Source of the DNA: Flavobacterium sp. A45
Lineage (GTDB): Bacteria > Bacteroidota > Bacteroidia > Flavobacteriales > Flavobacteriaceae
DNA: 58,618 nt
Direction of reading: 5' to 3'
Assembly: GCF_002001005.1 (NCBI RefSeq)
Contig: NZ_MUNX01000124.1
Coordinates: 1 to 58,618, forward strand
A program made the position numbers and the translations under genes. How positions within the stretch are numbered: the first letter of the stretch is position 1; each line of letters begins with the position of its first letter. This document shows, piece after piece, positions 42,736 to 52,003 of the stretch. The notes under the pieces were generated by a model that was given only the letters and a program-made list of their open reading frames with translations, had not been told where the DNA came from and did not search any database.

Positions 42736-43911
42736 TTACGACTGTTTCATTTTATACAAAATACCCATTTCCAATCCTCTCAATTCGGCTAATCCTTTGA
42801 GCCTTCCTACCAATGAATAACCTGGATATTGTTCTTTTCCTTCTTCAATTGAATGGAGAAAACCATGGTCGGGACGCATGGGCAAGCTCAAGTTTCTTTT
42901 TTGCATCAGCTGAATCAATTTTTCCATGATGCTTTCCATAGGATTATCACCATGAAGATGTTCGGATTCTCTAAAAACTGCTTTACTGTCTCTTATTACA
43001 TTTCTTAAATGCAAAAAATGGATTCGGTTTCCGTGGTTTTCAATTATTTTTTCCAAATCATTATTGGGCTCTGCACCCAATGAACCTGTACAATAACACA
43101 ATCCATTTGCATTTACGGGCACTGCTTCAAAAATCTTTTTCAAGTCTTCTTCTGTACAAACTATTCTTGGCAAACCCATAACAGATAATGGTGGATCATC
43201 AGGATGTATGGCCATTTTTACGCCTAATTTTTCGGCGACTGGAGCTACTTCTGATAGGAAAAAAATTAAATTTTCTCTTAATTTATCGTTGTCAATATGT
43301 TTGTAATTATCCAATAATGCCAAAATTTGTTCTGCTGTAAAATTTACTTTACTACCCGGTAATCCAAGCAGTACATTTTTAAACAACAATTCTTTTTCAG
43401 TTTCAGAAAGAGTATTTCCGTAGTCTAATGCAGTTTGTTTATCTTCCTCTGAATAATCATTTTCAGCATTTGGTCTTTTTAACAAATAAACATCAAAATA
43501 AGTAAATGCAACTTGACTGTAAAGTAACGCTTTGGAACCATCCGGATTTTCAAAATCATGATTGGTACGTACCCAATCCAAAATCGGCATAAAATTATAA
43601 GTGACCACTTTAATACCACATTCAGCTACATTTTTTAAGCTGATTTTATAATTTTCAATGTATTGCAAATAGTGGCCATTTGCTTTTTTAATATCTTCAT
43701 GAACTGGTAAACTTTCTATTACCGTCCATTCCATTCCTGCATTTCGGATGGTTTCCTGACGCGCTTTAATCGCATCGATTGTCCAAATTTCTCCTACCGG
43801 AATTTCATGTAGTGCCGTAACGATTCCTGTTACGCCACATTGTCTAATATCTTTTAAAGCGATGGTGTCATTTGGACCAAACCAACGCATTGTTTGCTGC
43901 ATTTTTATCAT
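42736..43911 (-). CDS. uxuA: Mannonate dehydratase
   Basis: UxuA dehydrates D-mannonate to 2-keto-3-deoxygluconate. The 391 residues show the family start MRWFGPNDTIALKDIRQCG and the catalytic/metal motifs MAIHPDDPP, CYCTGSLGAEPNNDL, HFLHLRN and MRPDHGFLHSI near the C-terminus. I start at ATG 43911, 10 bp after the SDR stop; the alternative ATG is nine bases further in. The open frame extends back into the SDR coding region and is not used. It works with UxaC and the SDR in glucuronate catabolism. Confidence 0.95.
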   Translation of the reverse strand: MIKMQQTMRWFGPNDTIALKDIRQCGVTGIVTALHEIPVGEIWTIDAIKARQETIRNAGMEWTVIESLPVHEDIKKANGHYLQYIENYKISLKNVAECGIKVVTYNFMPILDWVRTNHDFENPDGSKALLYSQVAFTYFDVYLLKRPNAENDYSEEDKQTALDYGNTLSETEKELLFKNVLLGLPGSKVNFTAEQILALLDNYKHIDNDKLRENLIFFLSEVAPVAEKLGVKMAIHPDDPPLSVMGLPRIVCTEEDLKKIFEAVPVNANGLCYCTGSLGAEPNNDLEKIIENHGNRIHFLHLRNVIRDSKAVFRESEHLHGDNPMESIMEKLIQLMQKRNLSLPMRPDHGFLHSIEEGKEQYPGYSLVGRLKGLAELRGLEMGILYKMKQS

Positions 43912-43921
43912 TTGTCGAAAA

Positions 43922-44659
43922 TTAAAATCCAATACTGTTTCCTCCGTCAACTGGGAGAATCGTTCCTGTTACAAATTTTGATTCGCTGGAAGCAAAATAA
44001 TATACTGCATCTGCGATATCATCTGGTTCTCCCAAAATTCCCATTGGAGTTCTGGAAAGTACTTTGTTTTTTCTTTCAGGATCACTGTCTAAAGCTTTGG
44101 CAGACATTTTGGTCTTAATAAAACCTGGCGCTACACAATTTACCCGAATACCATACTGTGCCAATTCTACCGCCATTGCTCTTGTCATTGCTTCGATAGC
44201 ACCTTTACTTGCCGTGTAAGCTATTACTTTTGGCAAACCATATTGAGATGCCATCGAACTAATGTTGATAATAGCTCCTCCCTCGTGATTTTTCATCACT
44301 TTCACCACTTCCCTACTGATGGCAAAAACACTTTGTATATTCGTATGAATAATGGATTCAAAATCATCATCGGTTACTTCGATAAAGTCTTTTTTTGAGT
44401 TTATACCCGCATTATTTACCAAAATATCAATATTCCCTTCTTTGGCAATACTTTCGATCATTTTTGGAATTCCTTCTAAATCATTCAAATCAAAAATTAC
44501 AGGAATTGCATTTGGTCCTATTTCACTACAAGCTTCTTCCGTTTTGTCTTTAGACCTTCCAATGATAAAAGTCTTGATTCCATTATCACATAATTTTTTT
44601 GCCGTTGCAAAACCCAAACCGGAATTACCACCCGTAACAATTGCTGTTTTTGTATTCAT
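43922..44659 (-). CDS. SDR family oxidoreductase, probable D-mannonate oxidoreductase
   Basis: The 245-residue short-chain dehydrogenase has the NAD(P)-binding TGGNSGLGFATA (residues 9-20), NNAGIN (about 84-89), the catalytic Ser of NISSMAS (about 136), YTASKG (Tyr-x3-Lys, about 150) and a C-terminal LPVDGGNSIGF. The family is broad. Position between aguA and uxuA, with no classical UxuB in the cluster, suggests it reduces fructuronate to mannonate. That assignment is by context, not sequence. Confidence 0.85.
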   Translation of the reverse strand: MNTKTAIVTGGNSGLGFATAKKLCDNGIKTFIIGRSKDKTEEACSEIGPNAIPVIFDLNDLEGIPKMIESIAKEGNIDILVNNAGINSKKDFIEVTDDDFESIIHTNIQSVFAISREVVKVMKNHEGGAIINISSMASQYGLPKVIAYTASKGAIEAMTRAMAVELAQYGIRVNCVAPGFIKTKMSAKALDSDPERKNKVLSRTPMGILGEPDDIADAVYYFASSESKFVTGTILPVDGGNSIGF

Positions 44660-44758
44660 TTTTAAAAAAGTTTAATCGTTTAATTGTTTAATCGTTTAAA
44701 ATGTTTAATTGTCTAAAGCCTGAGCTATTAAACAATTAACCAAATCAACTATTCCTTT

Positions 44759-44934
44759 AACCCAAAATCTGCATTAGAAATCTACTGCATCTGAATTCTT
44801 CTTCAAAACCAAGTACTTACTCCTATTTATAAAATCAAAATACAAAAGTATTCCTCATTAAAAAATAGTCCGTGAGCACTTGCTTTTATTGAATAATTCA
44901 GCTTCGTTACGAAGTCTAATGCAGATTCTGGGTT
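44759..44934. mobile_element. MITE-like element with 20-bp terminal inverted repeats
   Basis: AACCCAAAATCTGCATTAGA (44759-44778) and the complement of 44915-44934 match at 19 of 20 positions. The 176-bp unit has no gene. Its right end touches the stop codon of the GH67 gene. GTTTAA-type words precede it (44662-44720). I recognise TCTAATGCAGATTCTGGGTT as a repeat common between flavobacterial genes, from memory. Confidence 0.6.
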
Positions 44935-47054
44935 TAATTGTTTCCTGGTGCAAATGGAAATTTCAAGGATTGGAAATAATCTAATGTCTGAGTTGGTTTT
45001 TCAACTCCTTTAGGCAACTCCTTTCCTGAAAATTGTTGAAAATACAACAGACAAGCATCGCGCCACCATTGTGCTTCTTTATATTGAATGTTCAACAGCA
45101 TTTTGACTTCATTAAATCGCTGTTTGTCAACGTGTTTTTCCATTTTATCCCAAGTAGAAGCCATTTTTCCAACTTCATCTACACCCTCTTGGTATTTTAA
45201 TGCCATACCATTCCAAAGCGTTTGGCCATTTTTTAATTTATAATCCCAAGAAAGGTGGTGAAACCATAATAAATCTTTTTCGGGGCAGGTCGCTACATTG
45301 TCAAACATTTTGGCAACCTCAGGAGCATATTGTCCAGTTGCATTACTCCCTGTTTTGGAACGGTCAAATCCTATTCCGTTTTTATCCGCTTTATGGTAAT
45401 AAACAGGATTCCATTCTGGGCGAGATAAATTACTTACCCACGGACCAGGTCCATAATGATGCCCTGTATCCATAATATGATGCAATCCCAAAGGTGTCAT
45501 GTAATTGACAACTGCTTCTCTAGATTGCAGCATCATTTCTTTCACAGGATAGACGAAATTTTCATCATTCGAAAAAGTGGAACGCAACCATTCTTCCGCT
45601 ATTTCCCCAGAATCTAAATACGGATTCCAAGCCAATCTTCCAAAGCCGTACCAATTCGCTTGCGCAAAAGGATGTCCCGTCCAGTTGATGTCATTTCCAA
45701 TATTGGCTACTCCGGCTATACCGGTAATTTTATGATGGTCTAATGATCCATCAATAATTTTGGCCACTGAAGAACCTTTGCCTAGTCTGTAAGTGTCCGA
45801 TTCCAAAACCTCCTGATATAATTTTGGCAGATAAACCAAGTGTGTGCTGAAGCCCAAATATTCCTGGGTGATTTGAAATTCCATCATCAAGGGTGTTTTT
45901 GGCATTGCTCCAAACATGGGATGAAAAGGTTCTCTTGGCTGAAAATCAATCGCCCCATTTTTCACCTGAACAATTACGTTATCTCGAAACTTCCCATCAT
46001 AAGGAACAAATTCGTTATAGGCTTGTTTGGCTCTATCATCAGCATCATGCTCGGAATAGACAAATGCTCTCCACATCACGATTCCACTAAAAGGAGCTAA
46101 CGCATCGGCCAGCATATTAGCACCATCAACATGGTTTCGTCCATAGTTTTGTGGTCCAGGCTGTCCTTCGGAATTAGCTTTTACTAAAAATCCACCAAAA
46201 TCAGGAATCCTCTTGTATATTTCTTTTGCTTTTTCTTTCCACCAATTAATCACTTGGGCATCATAAGGATCGGCAGTTTTCAAGCCGCCTATTTCGATTG
46301 GAGCTGAAAATCGGGCGGTCAAATACACTTTGATTCCATAAGGTCTAAAAACGTTTGCTAAAGCTTCGACTTTTTCTAAATAGTGTGGTGTCAAAATCAA
46401 AGCATTCGCGTTTACATTATTTAAAACTGTTCCATTGATTCCTATTGAAGCATTGGCACGGGCATAATCAATGTAACGCTGATCAATAAAATCAGGTAAT
46501 TTTTGCCAGTTCCAAAGCGAAAAACCCGCATAACCACGTTCCACTGTTCGATTTAAATTATCCCAATGGTTTAATATCCGCAGATTAATTTTTGGAGAAT
46601 CAACTATTCTTAGCTTTTCAATTGCTTTATTGGTTTGAATCAATCTCAAAAAATTAAAAACACCATATAAAACCCCTACATCGGTTTTTCCCGTAATTAA
46701 AATGTGATTTTTATTATTGAATGAAATGTTTTTAATAATGTAGCCTTCGTCATTAATTTGCTCCAATTCACTTTTCAGGTTTTTCAGAATATCCTCTTTT
46801 AAAGAAGATTTTGAGCCAATAATAAGCGTATTTTCTGTCGCAATATTTTGATGAACTCCAATAGTTGTACCCAACATACCCGAAAGTCCTAATTGCAGCT
46901 CCTTTGATGCCACTTGGATCGTTTCAGAATTACCAAAAGTGACTATTCCATTGATTTTTGATTTATATGTTGCAATCAATTCAGAATCTTGAAGTTTTCT
47001 GTATTGAAGCCATAATTTATAGTCCTCCTGTGCCGATGCAGTCAACGACAACAT
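44934..47054 (-). CDS. aguA: Alpha-glucuronidase, GH67 family
   Basis: The 706-residue enzyme removes glucuronic acid from the non-reducing end of xylo-oligosaccharides. GH67 blocks are WLQYRKLQDSELIATYKSKI at the N-terminus, LRILNHWDNLNRTVERGYAGFS (about residues 155-176), GGFLVKANSEGQPGPQNYGR (about 285-304) and the HHLSWDYKLKNGQTLWNG region. I give the ATG at 47054, but this leaves only a stub (MLSLTASAQ) of a signal peptide. A longer frame beginning ATG ATG TAT TTA at about 47102 would give a full signal sequence were it not for an in-frame TAG at its fifth codon. See the corresponding finding. Confidence 0.85.
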   Translation of the reverse strand: MLSLTASAQEDYKLWLQYRKLQDSELIATYKSKINGIVTFGNSETIQVASKELQLGLSGMLGTTIGVHQNIATENTLIIGSKSSLKEDILKNLKSELEQINDEGYIIKNISFNNKNHILITGKTDVGVLYGVFNFLRLIQTNKAIEKLRIVDSPKINLRILNHWDNLNRTVERGYAGFSLWNWQKLPDFIDQRYIDYARANASIGINGTVLNNVNANALILTPHYLEKVEALANVFRPYGIKVYLTARFSAPIEIGGLKTADPYDAQVINWWKEKAKEIYKRIPDFGGFLVKANSEGQPGPQNYGRNHVDGANMLADALAPFSGIVMWRAFVYSEHDADDRAKQAYNEFVPYDGKFRDNVIVQVKNGAIDFQPREPFHPMFGAMPKTPLMMEFQITQEYLGFSTHLVYLPKLYQEVLESDTYRLGKGSSVAKIIDGSLDHHKITGIAGVANIGNDINWTGHPFAQANWYGFGRLAWNPYLDSGEIAEEWLRSTFSNDENFVYPVKEMMLQSREAVVNYMTPLGLHHIMDTGHHYGPGPWVSNLSRPEWNPVYYHKADKNGIGFDRSKTGSNATGQYAPEVAKMFDNVATCPEKDLLWFHHLSWDYKLKNGQTLWNGMALKYQEGVDEVGKMASTWDKMEKHVDKQRFNEVKMLLNIQYKEAQWWRDACLLYFQQFSGKELPKGVEKPTQTLDYFQSLKFPFAPGNN

Positions 47055-47196
47055 CAATATCGAAAAATAAACTAGTAAATATCTCTTCTATAAATACATC
47101 ATAATTAATTAGTTCTTTATTTATAGCACCTTTAAAAAAAATGATCCGTTTTATCGTAAAAACTTTGTAATTTTTAATTTGTGTAATAATTTATTT

Positions 47197-47204
47197 TATA
47201 TTTG
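47197..47204 (+). promoter_or_regulatory. -7 promoter element of the uxaC-kdgK-kdgA-MFS operon
   Basis: TATATTTG matches TAnnTTTG and abuts the operator that starts at 47204. The nearest TTTG (47178-47181) is 15 nt upstream, shorter than the usual 19. Confidence 0.55.
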
Positions 47205-47215
47205 CAACCGATTGC
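47204..47215. promoter_or_regulatory. LacI-family operator GCAACCGATTGC
   Basis: A palindrome with central CG (GCAA-CCGA-TTGC), the hallmark of LacI-family sites, lies directly after the -7 element, so bound repressor would cover the transcription start. The same sequence, GCAATCGGTTGT, is found over the susC promoter at 58544-58555, and the repressor gene itself is at 52004-53044. Confidence 0.7.
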
Positions 47216-47439
47216 GTAAAAGTATATCAATGAAATCTAAGAAAAAAATTTTCATTCGATTTTTTTTATATTTTTTAAATTTACTAGCCATTTATTTACA
47301 AATAAATGTTCTAGAAAAGAACTTAAAACCCTTGAATTACCCATTAATCTTGGCTATAATTCATTAGAAAAAGAAAATAAAAAAGAAGATCATAAACTTC
47401 TTAGCCCCTAAGTAAATCATTCATAAAAAACACAAATTA

Positions 47440-48858
47440 ATGAAGAGTTTTATAGATAATAACTTCCTATTGGAAACTGAATTCGCCAAAGAACTTTATC
47501 ATGATTATGCTAAAGACCTCCCAATTATAGATTACCATAATCATCTTCCTCCTAATGAAATTGCCGACAACCGAGCTTTTGAAAATATATCAAAACTTTG
47601 GCTAGAAGGAGATCATTATAAATGGAGAGCAATGCGCAATTTAGGCATTGAAGAAAAATACATAACTGGACAAACTTCAGATAAAGAAAAATTTGACAAG
47701 TGGGCTTTTACGGTTCCCTATACCATAAAAAATCCATTATATCATTGGTCACACATGGAACTTCAAAGGTATTTTGGCATTGCAGAAATGTTGAATCCTA
47801 CTACTTCATCCTCAATATACAATCATTGCAATGAGTTGCTGAAAACTTCCGATTTTGCCACACAAGGACTCCTGAAAAGCAGAAATGTAGAAGTGATTTG
47901 CACCACCGATGACCCGTTGGACAATTTATCCCATCATCAAAAAATTGCAGGTTCTGATTTTAAAACAACAGTCTTGCCTACATTTAGACCTGATAGAATT
48001 ATTAATATAGATAAAGTTGATTTTGTTGATTATTTAAATGACCTCTCAACGATAAGCCAAATAAAAATATCCGATTTTGAATCCCTTTTGCAAGCTATAA
48101 AAAGTAGGATTGACTATTTCCACACCAATGGATGCAGATTGTCTGATCATGGATTACCACATGCTTATGCATACGACTTTACAGAGAAAGAAGTGAATGT
48201 CATTTTAAAAAATAGATTATGCGAAAAAACAATTACTGATAGTGAAATATTAAAATTCAAGTCGGCTATTCTATTCCATTTAGGCAGGTTTTATGGCAAA
48301 AATAAATGGACTATGCAATTGCATTTGGGACCAATAAGAGACACCAATACATCGTTATTGAAAAGCATCGGTATCAATGCAGGCGTGGACAGCATTGGTG
48401 ATTTCCAACAAGCAATTCAGCTTGCCCGTTTTTTAAACAAATTAAATGAAAACGGTAGCCTTCCAAAAACAATTATATACAATTCAAATCCAGCAGATAA
48501 TGATCTTTTTGCAACTATGGCCGGTAACTTTAGTGAAGACGGAATAAAAGGAAAAGTACAGTTTGGAGCCGCTTGGTGGTTTTTGGATCAAAAAGACGGC
48601 ATCACAAATCAAATCAAATCCCAATCCAACATGGGACTTTTAAGCACATCTCTGGGAATGTTGACCGATAGCCGTAGTTTTTTATCTTTTCCAAGACATG
48701 AATATTACAGACGCATTGTGTGTAATATTTTTGGGAATGATGTAAAAAACAGCGAATTGCCCAATGATATGGAATGGATCGGAAAAATTGCACAAGATCT
48801 TTTTTACAATAACTCAAAAAATTATTTCAATTTTCCAGATAATAAGGTGTCCAATTAA
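47440..48858 (+). CDS. uxaC: Glucuronate isomerase
   Basis: UxaC isomerises D-glucuronate to D-fructuronate. The 472 residues match the family, with DYHNHLPPNEIADNRAFENI (about residues 32-51), EVICTTDDPLDNLSHH (about 150-165), DHGLPHAY, MQLHLGPIRDTN (about 290-301) and GAAWWFLDQKDGI. First gene of the plus-strand half of the locus, 11 bp before kdgK. Confidence 0.96.
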   Translation: MKSFIDNNFLLETEFAKELYHDYAKDLPIIDYHNHLPPNEIADNRAFENISKLWLEGDHYKWRAMRNLGIEEKYITGQTSDKEKFDKWAFTVPYTIKNPLYHWSHMELQRYFGIAEMLNPTTSSSIYNHCNELLKTSDFATQGLLKSRNVEVICTTDDPLDNLSHHQKIAGSDFKTTVLPTFRPDRIINIDKVDFVDYLNDLSTISQIKISDFESLLQAIKSRIDYFHTNGCRLSDHGLPHAYAYDFTEKEVNVILKNRLCEKTITDSEILKFKSAILFHLGRFYGKNKWTMQLHLGPIRDTNTSLLKSIGINAGVDSIGDFQQAIQLARFLNKLNENGSLPKTIIYNSNPADNDLFATMAGNFSEDGIKGKVQFGAAWWFLDQKDGITNQIKSQSNMGLLSTSLGMLTDSRSFLSFPRHEYYRRIVCNIFGNDVKNSELPNDMEWIGKIAQDLFYNNSKNYFNFPDNKVSN

Positions 48859-48869
48859 AAGAATTACAA

Positions 48870-49880
48870 TTGAAAAAAATAATCACGTTTGGAGAAGTCT
48901 TGCTAAGACTTTCAACTAAAGAATATCTAAGATTTTCACAAGCAACTGACTTCAATGCCGACTATGGAGGAAGCGAACTTAATGTAGCTACCTCATTGGT
49001 TAAATTTGGAATGAATGCCGAATTTGTATCTAGAGTCCCGGATAATGATATTGGAAAATGTGCCATCAGCGAAATGCGCAAAAATGACGTTTCCACCAAT
49101 TTCATGGTAACCGGAGGAGAACGTTTAGGAATATATTTTATAGAAAAAGGAGCCTCAGTACGAGGAAGTAAAGTGGTTTATGACCGCGCCTATTCTTCTT
49201 TTTCCTCCATAAAAAAGGGAATGATTAACTGGGAAGAAGTCTTTGAAAATGCTAATTGGTTTCACTGGTCTGGCATTACACCCGGAATATCACAAGATGC
49301 AGCTGATGTATGCCTAGAGGCTATTGAAGTTGCCCACAAATTAGGCTTAACAATTTCTACCGATTTCAATTATAGGGCAAACCTTTGGAATTATGGAAAA
49401 TCACCCGGTGAAATCATGGAAAAAATGGTTTCCCTATGTGACATTATTCTCGCTGGAGATTATGCCTCAAAACAATATTTTGGCATTGAACCGGAAGGAA
49501 ATTCTGAAACGGAATTAAAAATCTCATTATGCAAAAAGTTAATGGAGCGGTTTCCTTATGCCAAGAAAATAGCTGTAACCAATAGAGTTGACCTCAATGC
49601 CTCGCAAAATAAGTGGTCGGCGATTTTGTATGACGGCGCTACATTACACCAATCAAAAACCTATGACATTACCCATATCGTGGATCGAATTGGGACAGGA
49701 GACAGTTTTATGGGAGCGCTTATTTACGGTTTGAACCATTTTGAAGACCAAAAAGCATTGGATTTTGCCGTTGCTGCATCCTGCTTAAAACACACCATTT
49801 ACGGAGATACCAATCTGGTGACAGTGGACGAAGTTGAAAAATTATTAAATGGAGACGGTTCAGGCAGAGTAGTTCGATAA
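48870..49880 (+). CDS. kdgK: 2-keto-3-deoxygluconate kinase (PfkB family)
   Basis: The 336-residue PfkB-family kinase phosphorylates KDG to KDPG. It shows ITFGEVLLRLS at the N-terminus, NADYGGSELNVATSLVKFG (about residues 28-46) and the anion-hole motif DRIGTGDSFMGALIYGL (about 271-287) with catalytic Asp. The start is TTG at 48870, because no ATG occurs before the conserved N-terminus. It lies 11 bp after uxaC and 49 bp before the aldolase gene. Confidence 0.9.
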   Translation: MKKIITFGEVLLRLSTKEYLRFSQATDFNADYGGSELNVATSLVKFGMNAEFVSRVPDNDIGKCAISEMRKNDVSTNFMVTGGERLGIYFIEKGASVRGSKVVYDRAYSSFSSIKKGMINWEEVFENANWFHWSGITPGISQDAADVCLEAIEVAHKLGLTISTDFNYRANLWNYGKSPGEIMEKMVSLCDIILAGDYASKQYFGIEPEGNSETELKISLCKKLMERFPYAKKIAVTNRVDLNASQNKWSAILYDGATLHQSKTYDITHIVDRIGTGDSFMGALIYGLNHFEDQKALDFAVAASCLKHTIYGDTNLVTVDEVEKLLNGDGSGRVVR

Positions 49881-49929
49881 AACACTAGCAGAATCGAGTT
49901 TACACACTAATCAACAAAAAAACAAAACT

Positions 49930-50604
49930 ATGAGTATATTTTCTAGAATAGAAGTCGCATTAACAATGGAAAAAACGGGTTTGGTAGCCTTATTTTATCA
50001 TCCTGATCCCGAAATCGCAAAGAAGGTTGTAAAAGCCTGTTATGATGGTGGCGCACGACTATTAGAATTTACCCATCGAGGCGTTTATGCTCAAGAGGTT
50101 TTTAATGAATTAAGTAAATACTGTGACAAAGAATGTCCCGAAATGATATTGGGAGTAGGTTCGATAACGGATGCCGCTACTGCTTCTTACTACATGAATA
50201 TAGGTGCACAATTCATCGTTACACCGGTTTTTAGGGAAGACATTGCGATTGTCTGTAATAGAAAAAAAATATTGTGGTCCCCAGGCTGTGGCAGCCTTAC
50301 TGAAATTGCTAAGGCAGAGGAATTGGGCTGTGAAATTGTAAAACTTTTTCCAGGTGAAATATATGGTCCAAAGTTTATAAAAGCTGCAAAAGCGCCGCAA
50401 CCTTGGACAAAAATAATGCCTACTGGTGGAGTTGACACTTCGTATGAAAACCTAAAAAGTTGGTTCGATGCCGGTGCTACCTGTGTAGGTATGGGATCCA
50501 AACTTATTACCGACGAAATTATCAAAAATCAAGATTATACCCTATTACAAGAACAGGTTAGAGCAGTCATCAACAACATCCAAAGCCTTAAGAAGAATAA
50601 GTAA
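49930..50604 (+). CDS. eda: 2-dehydro-3-deoxyphosphogluconate / 4-hydroxy-2-oxoglutarate aldolase
   Basis: KDPG aldolase splits KDPG into pyruvate and glyceraldehyde-3-phosphate. The 224-residue TIM barrel has LLEFTHRG (about residue 40), the Schiff-base region FIVTPVF (about 95-101), WSPGCGSLTEIAKAEELGC (about 113-131), VKLFPGEIYGPKFIKAAKAP with the Lys (about 135-155) and MPTGGVD. It completes the glucuronate pathway within the operon. Confidence 0.95.
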   Translation: MSIFSRIEVALTMEKTGLVALFYHPDPEIAKKVVKACYDGGARLLEFTHRGVYAQEVFNELSKYCDKECPEMILGVGSITDAATASYYMNIGAQFIVTPVFREDIAIVCNRKKILWSPGCGSLTEIAKAEELGCEIVKLFPGEIYGPKFIKAAKAPQPWTKIMPTGGVDTSYENLKSWFDAGATCVGMGSKLITDEIIKNQDYTLLQEQVRAVINNIQSLKKNK

Positions 50605-50641
50605 TTGAACATACGAATTTTCTAAATTAACAAAAAAAGCA

Positions 50642-51943
50642 ATGAATAATCAAAGTATTGGTCAGTATAGATGGACAATTTGTTCTCTAGTGTTTTTTGC
50701 AACAACAGTAAATTATCTGGATCGAAATGTCATCAGCTATTTAAAACCTTTTTTGGCAGAAGCTTTTCATTGGACAGCTGAACAAGAAGTGCGGGATTAT
50801 TCCAATATTGAGATTGCATTCAAATTATCGTATGCGTTTGGGATGCTCTTTGCTGGTGGATTTATTGATAAATTTGGTTCAAAAATCGGTTATGCCATAG
50901 CTACTGGTTTATGGAGTATTGCCACAATTTTTCATGCTTTTGCTACAGGAACTGGAGGTTTTATTATTGCTCGAATTTTTCTAGGAATCACTGAAGCCGG
51001 AAATTTTCCTGCCGCCATCAAAACAACATCCGAATGGTTTCCTCAGAAAGAACGCGCTTTAGCTACAGGTATTTTTAATTCTGGGAGCAATATAGGCGCA
51101 ATTCTTGTACCTCTTACTGTACCATACATTGCTGTAAACTGGGGCTGGCAATGGGCTTTTATTTTGACTGGAATTATCGGTTTTGTTTGGTTGTTCCTAT
51201 GGTTTATATTATTTGAAGTGCCCGAAAAACAAAAACGTTTATCACAGGCAGAGTTTGATTACATTCACTCCGATACCGTTGAAGAAGTCAGCCAAGAAAA
51301 AATATCATGGCTAAAATTACTGTCATTTCGTCAAACTTGGGCTTTTGCAGTAGGCAAATTTTTAACCGATCCCGTTTGGTGGTTTTATTTATTCTGGCTG
51401 CCTGATTTTTTAATGAAACAATATAAACTTTCCATAAATGAAATAATCTGGCCATCGGCATTAGTCTATTTTATTGGAAGCATAGGAAGCATAGCCGGAG
51501 GTTGGCTGCCGATGCGTTTAATCAACGCGAATTGGCCAGCCTATAAAGCCCGGAAAACAAGTATGCTTTTGTATGCCTTACTAGTTCTTCCTGTCCTTTT
51601 TGCACAGTATTTTGGTTCTATCAGTATGTGGTTGGCCGTATTGGTTATTGGTCTCGCAGCTGCGGCACATCAAGCTTGGAGTGCTAATATTTTTACAACA
51701 GTTTCGGATATGTTTCCTAAAAAAGCAACGGCTTCGGTTACAGGTATTGGAGGAATGTTTGGGACTTTGGGAGGTGTATTACTGACTTGGTTGGTACAAA
51801 AAAACATGTTTGTTTATTACACCAGCATTGGAAAAATTGAAACAGGTTACTTTATTATGTTTTCAATTTGCAGCACCGCTTATCTTATAGCTTGGTTAAT
51901 CATGCATTTTCTAGTCCCAAAAATGAAAAAAGTAGAACTATAA
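50642..51943 (+). CDS. MFS hexuronate transporter (ExuT-like, ACS family)
   Basis: The 433-residue protein has 12 helices. The ACS-family block NYLDRNVISYLKPFLAEAF (about residues 22-40) is typical of hexuronate and galactonate proton symporters; RIFLGITEAGNFPAAIKTTSEW (about 110-131) is another signature. It probably imports glucuronate across the inner membrane for UxaC. Last gene of the uxaC operon (gap 37 bp). Confidence 0.9.
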   Translation: MNNQSIGQYRWTICSLVFFATTVNYLDRNVISYLKPFLAEAFHWTAEQEVRDYSNIEIAFKLSYAFGMLFAGGFIDKFGSKIGYAIATGLWSIATIFHAFATGTGGFIIARIFLGITEAGNFPAAIKTTSEWFPQKERALATGIFNSGSNIGAILVPLTVPYIAVNWGWQWAFILTGIIGFVWLFLWFILFEVPEKQKRLSQAEFDYIHSDTVEEVSQEKISWLKLLSFRQTWAFAVGKFLTDPVWWFYLFWLPDFLMKQYKLSINEIIWPSALVYFIGSIGSIAGGWLPMRLINANWPAYKARKTSMLLYALLVLPVLFAQYFGSISMWLAVLVIGLAAAAHQAWSANIFTTVSDMFPKKATASVTGIGGMFGTLGGVLLTWLVQKNMFVYYTSIGKIETGYFIMFSICSTAYLIAWLIMHFLVPKMKKVEL

Positions 51944-52003
51944 TTATCAATCTATACTTTGAAATTAAAACAAACAGACATACAATTAAATATAAAATCT
52001 TAA

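Larger units (their letters stand above)
47100..47439. promoter_or_regulatory. Divergent control region between aguA and uxaC operons
   Basis: About 340 bp without a credible gene. It contains the uxaC promoter element TATATTTG and an adjoining LacI-type operator. No clear promoter for aguA on the other strand is visible. A short in-frame ORF after the operator (47230-47366) has no support as a gene. Confidence 0.6.

Noticed and set aside
47179..47367. 62-codon frame with a hydrophobic stretch upstream of uxaC
   Set aside because: It runs across the promoter and LacI operator and shows no conserved feature; I treat it as part of the control region.
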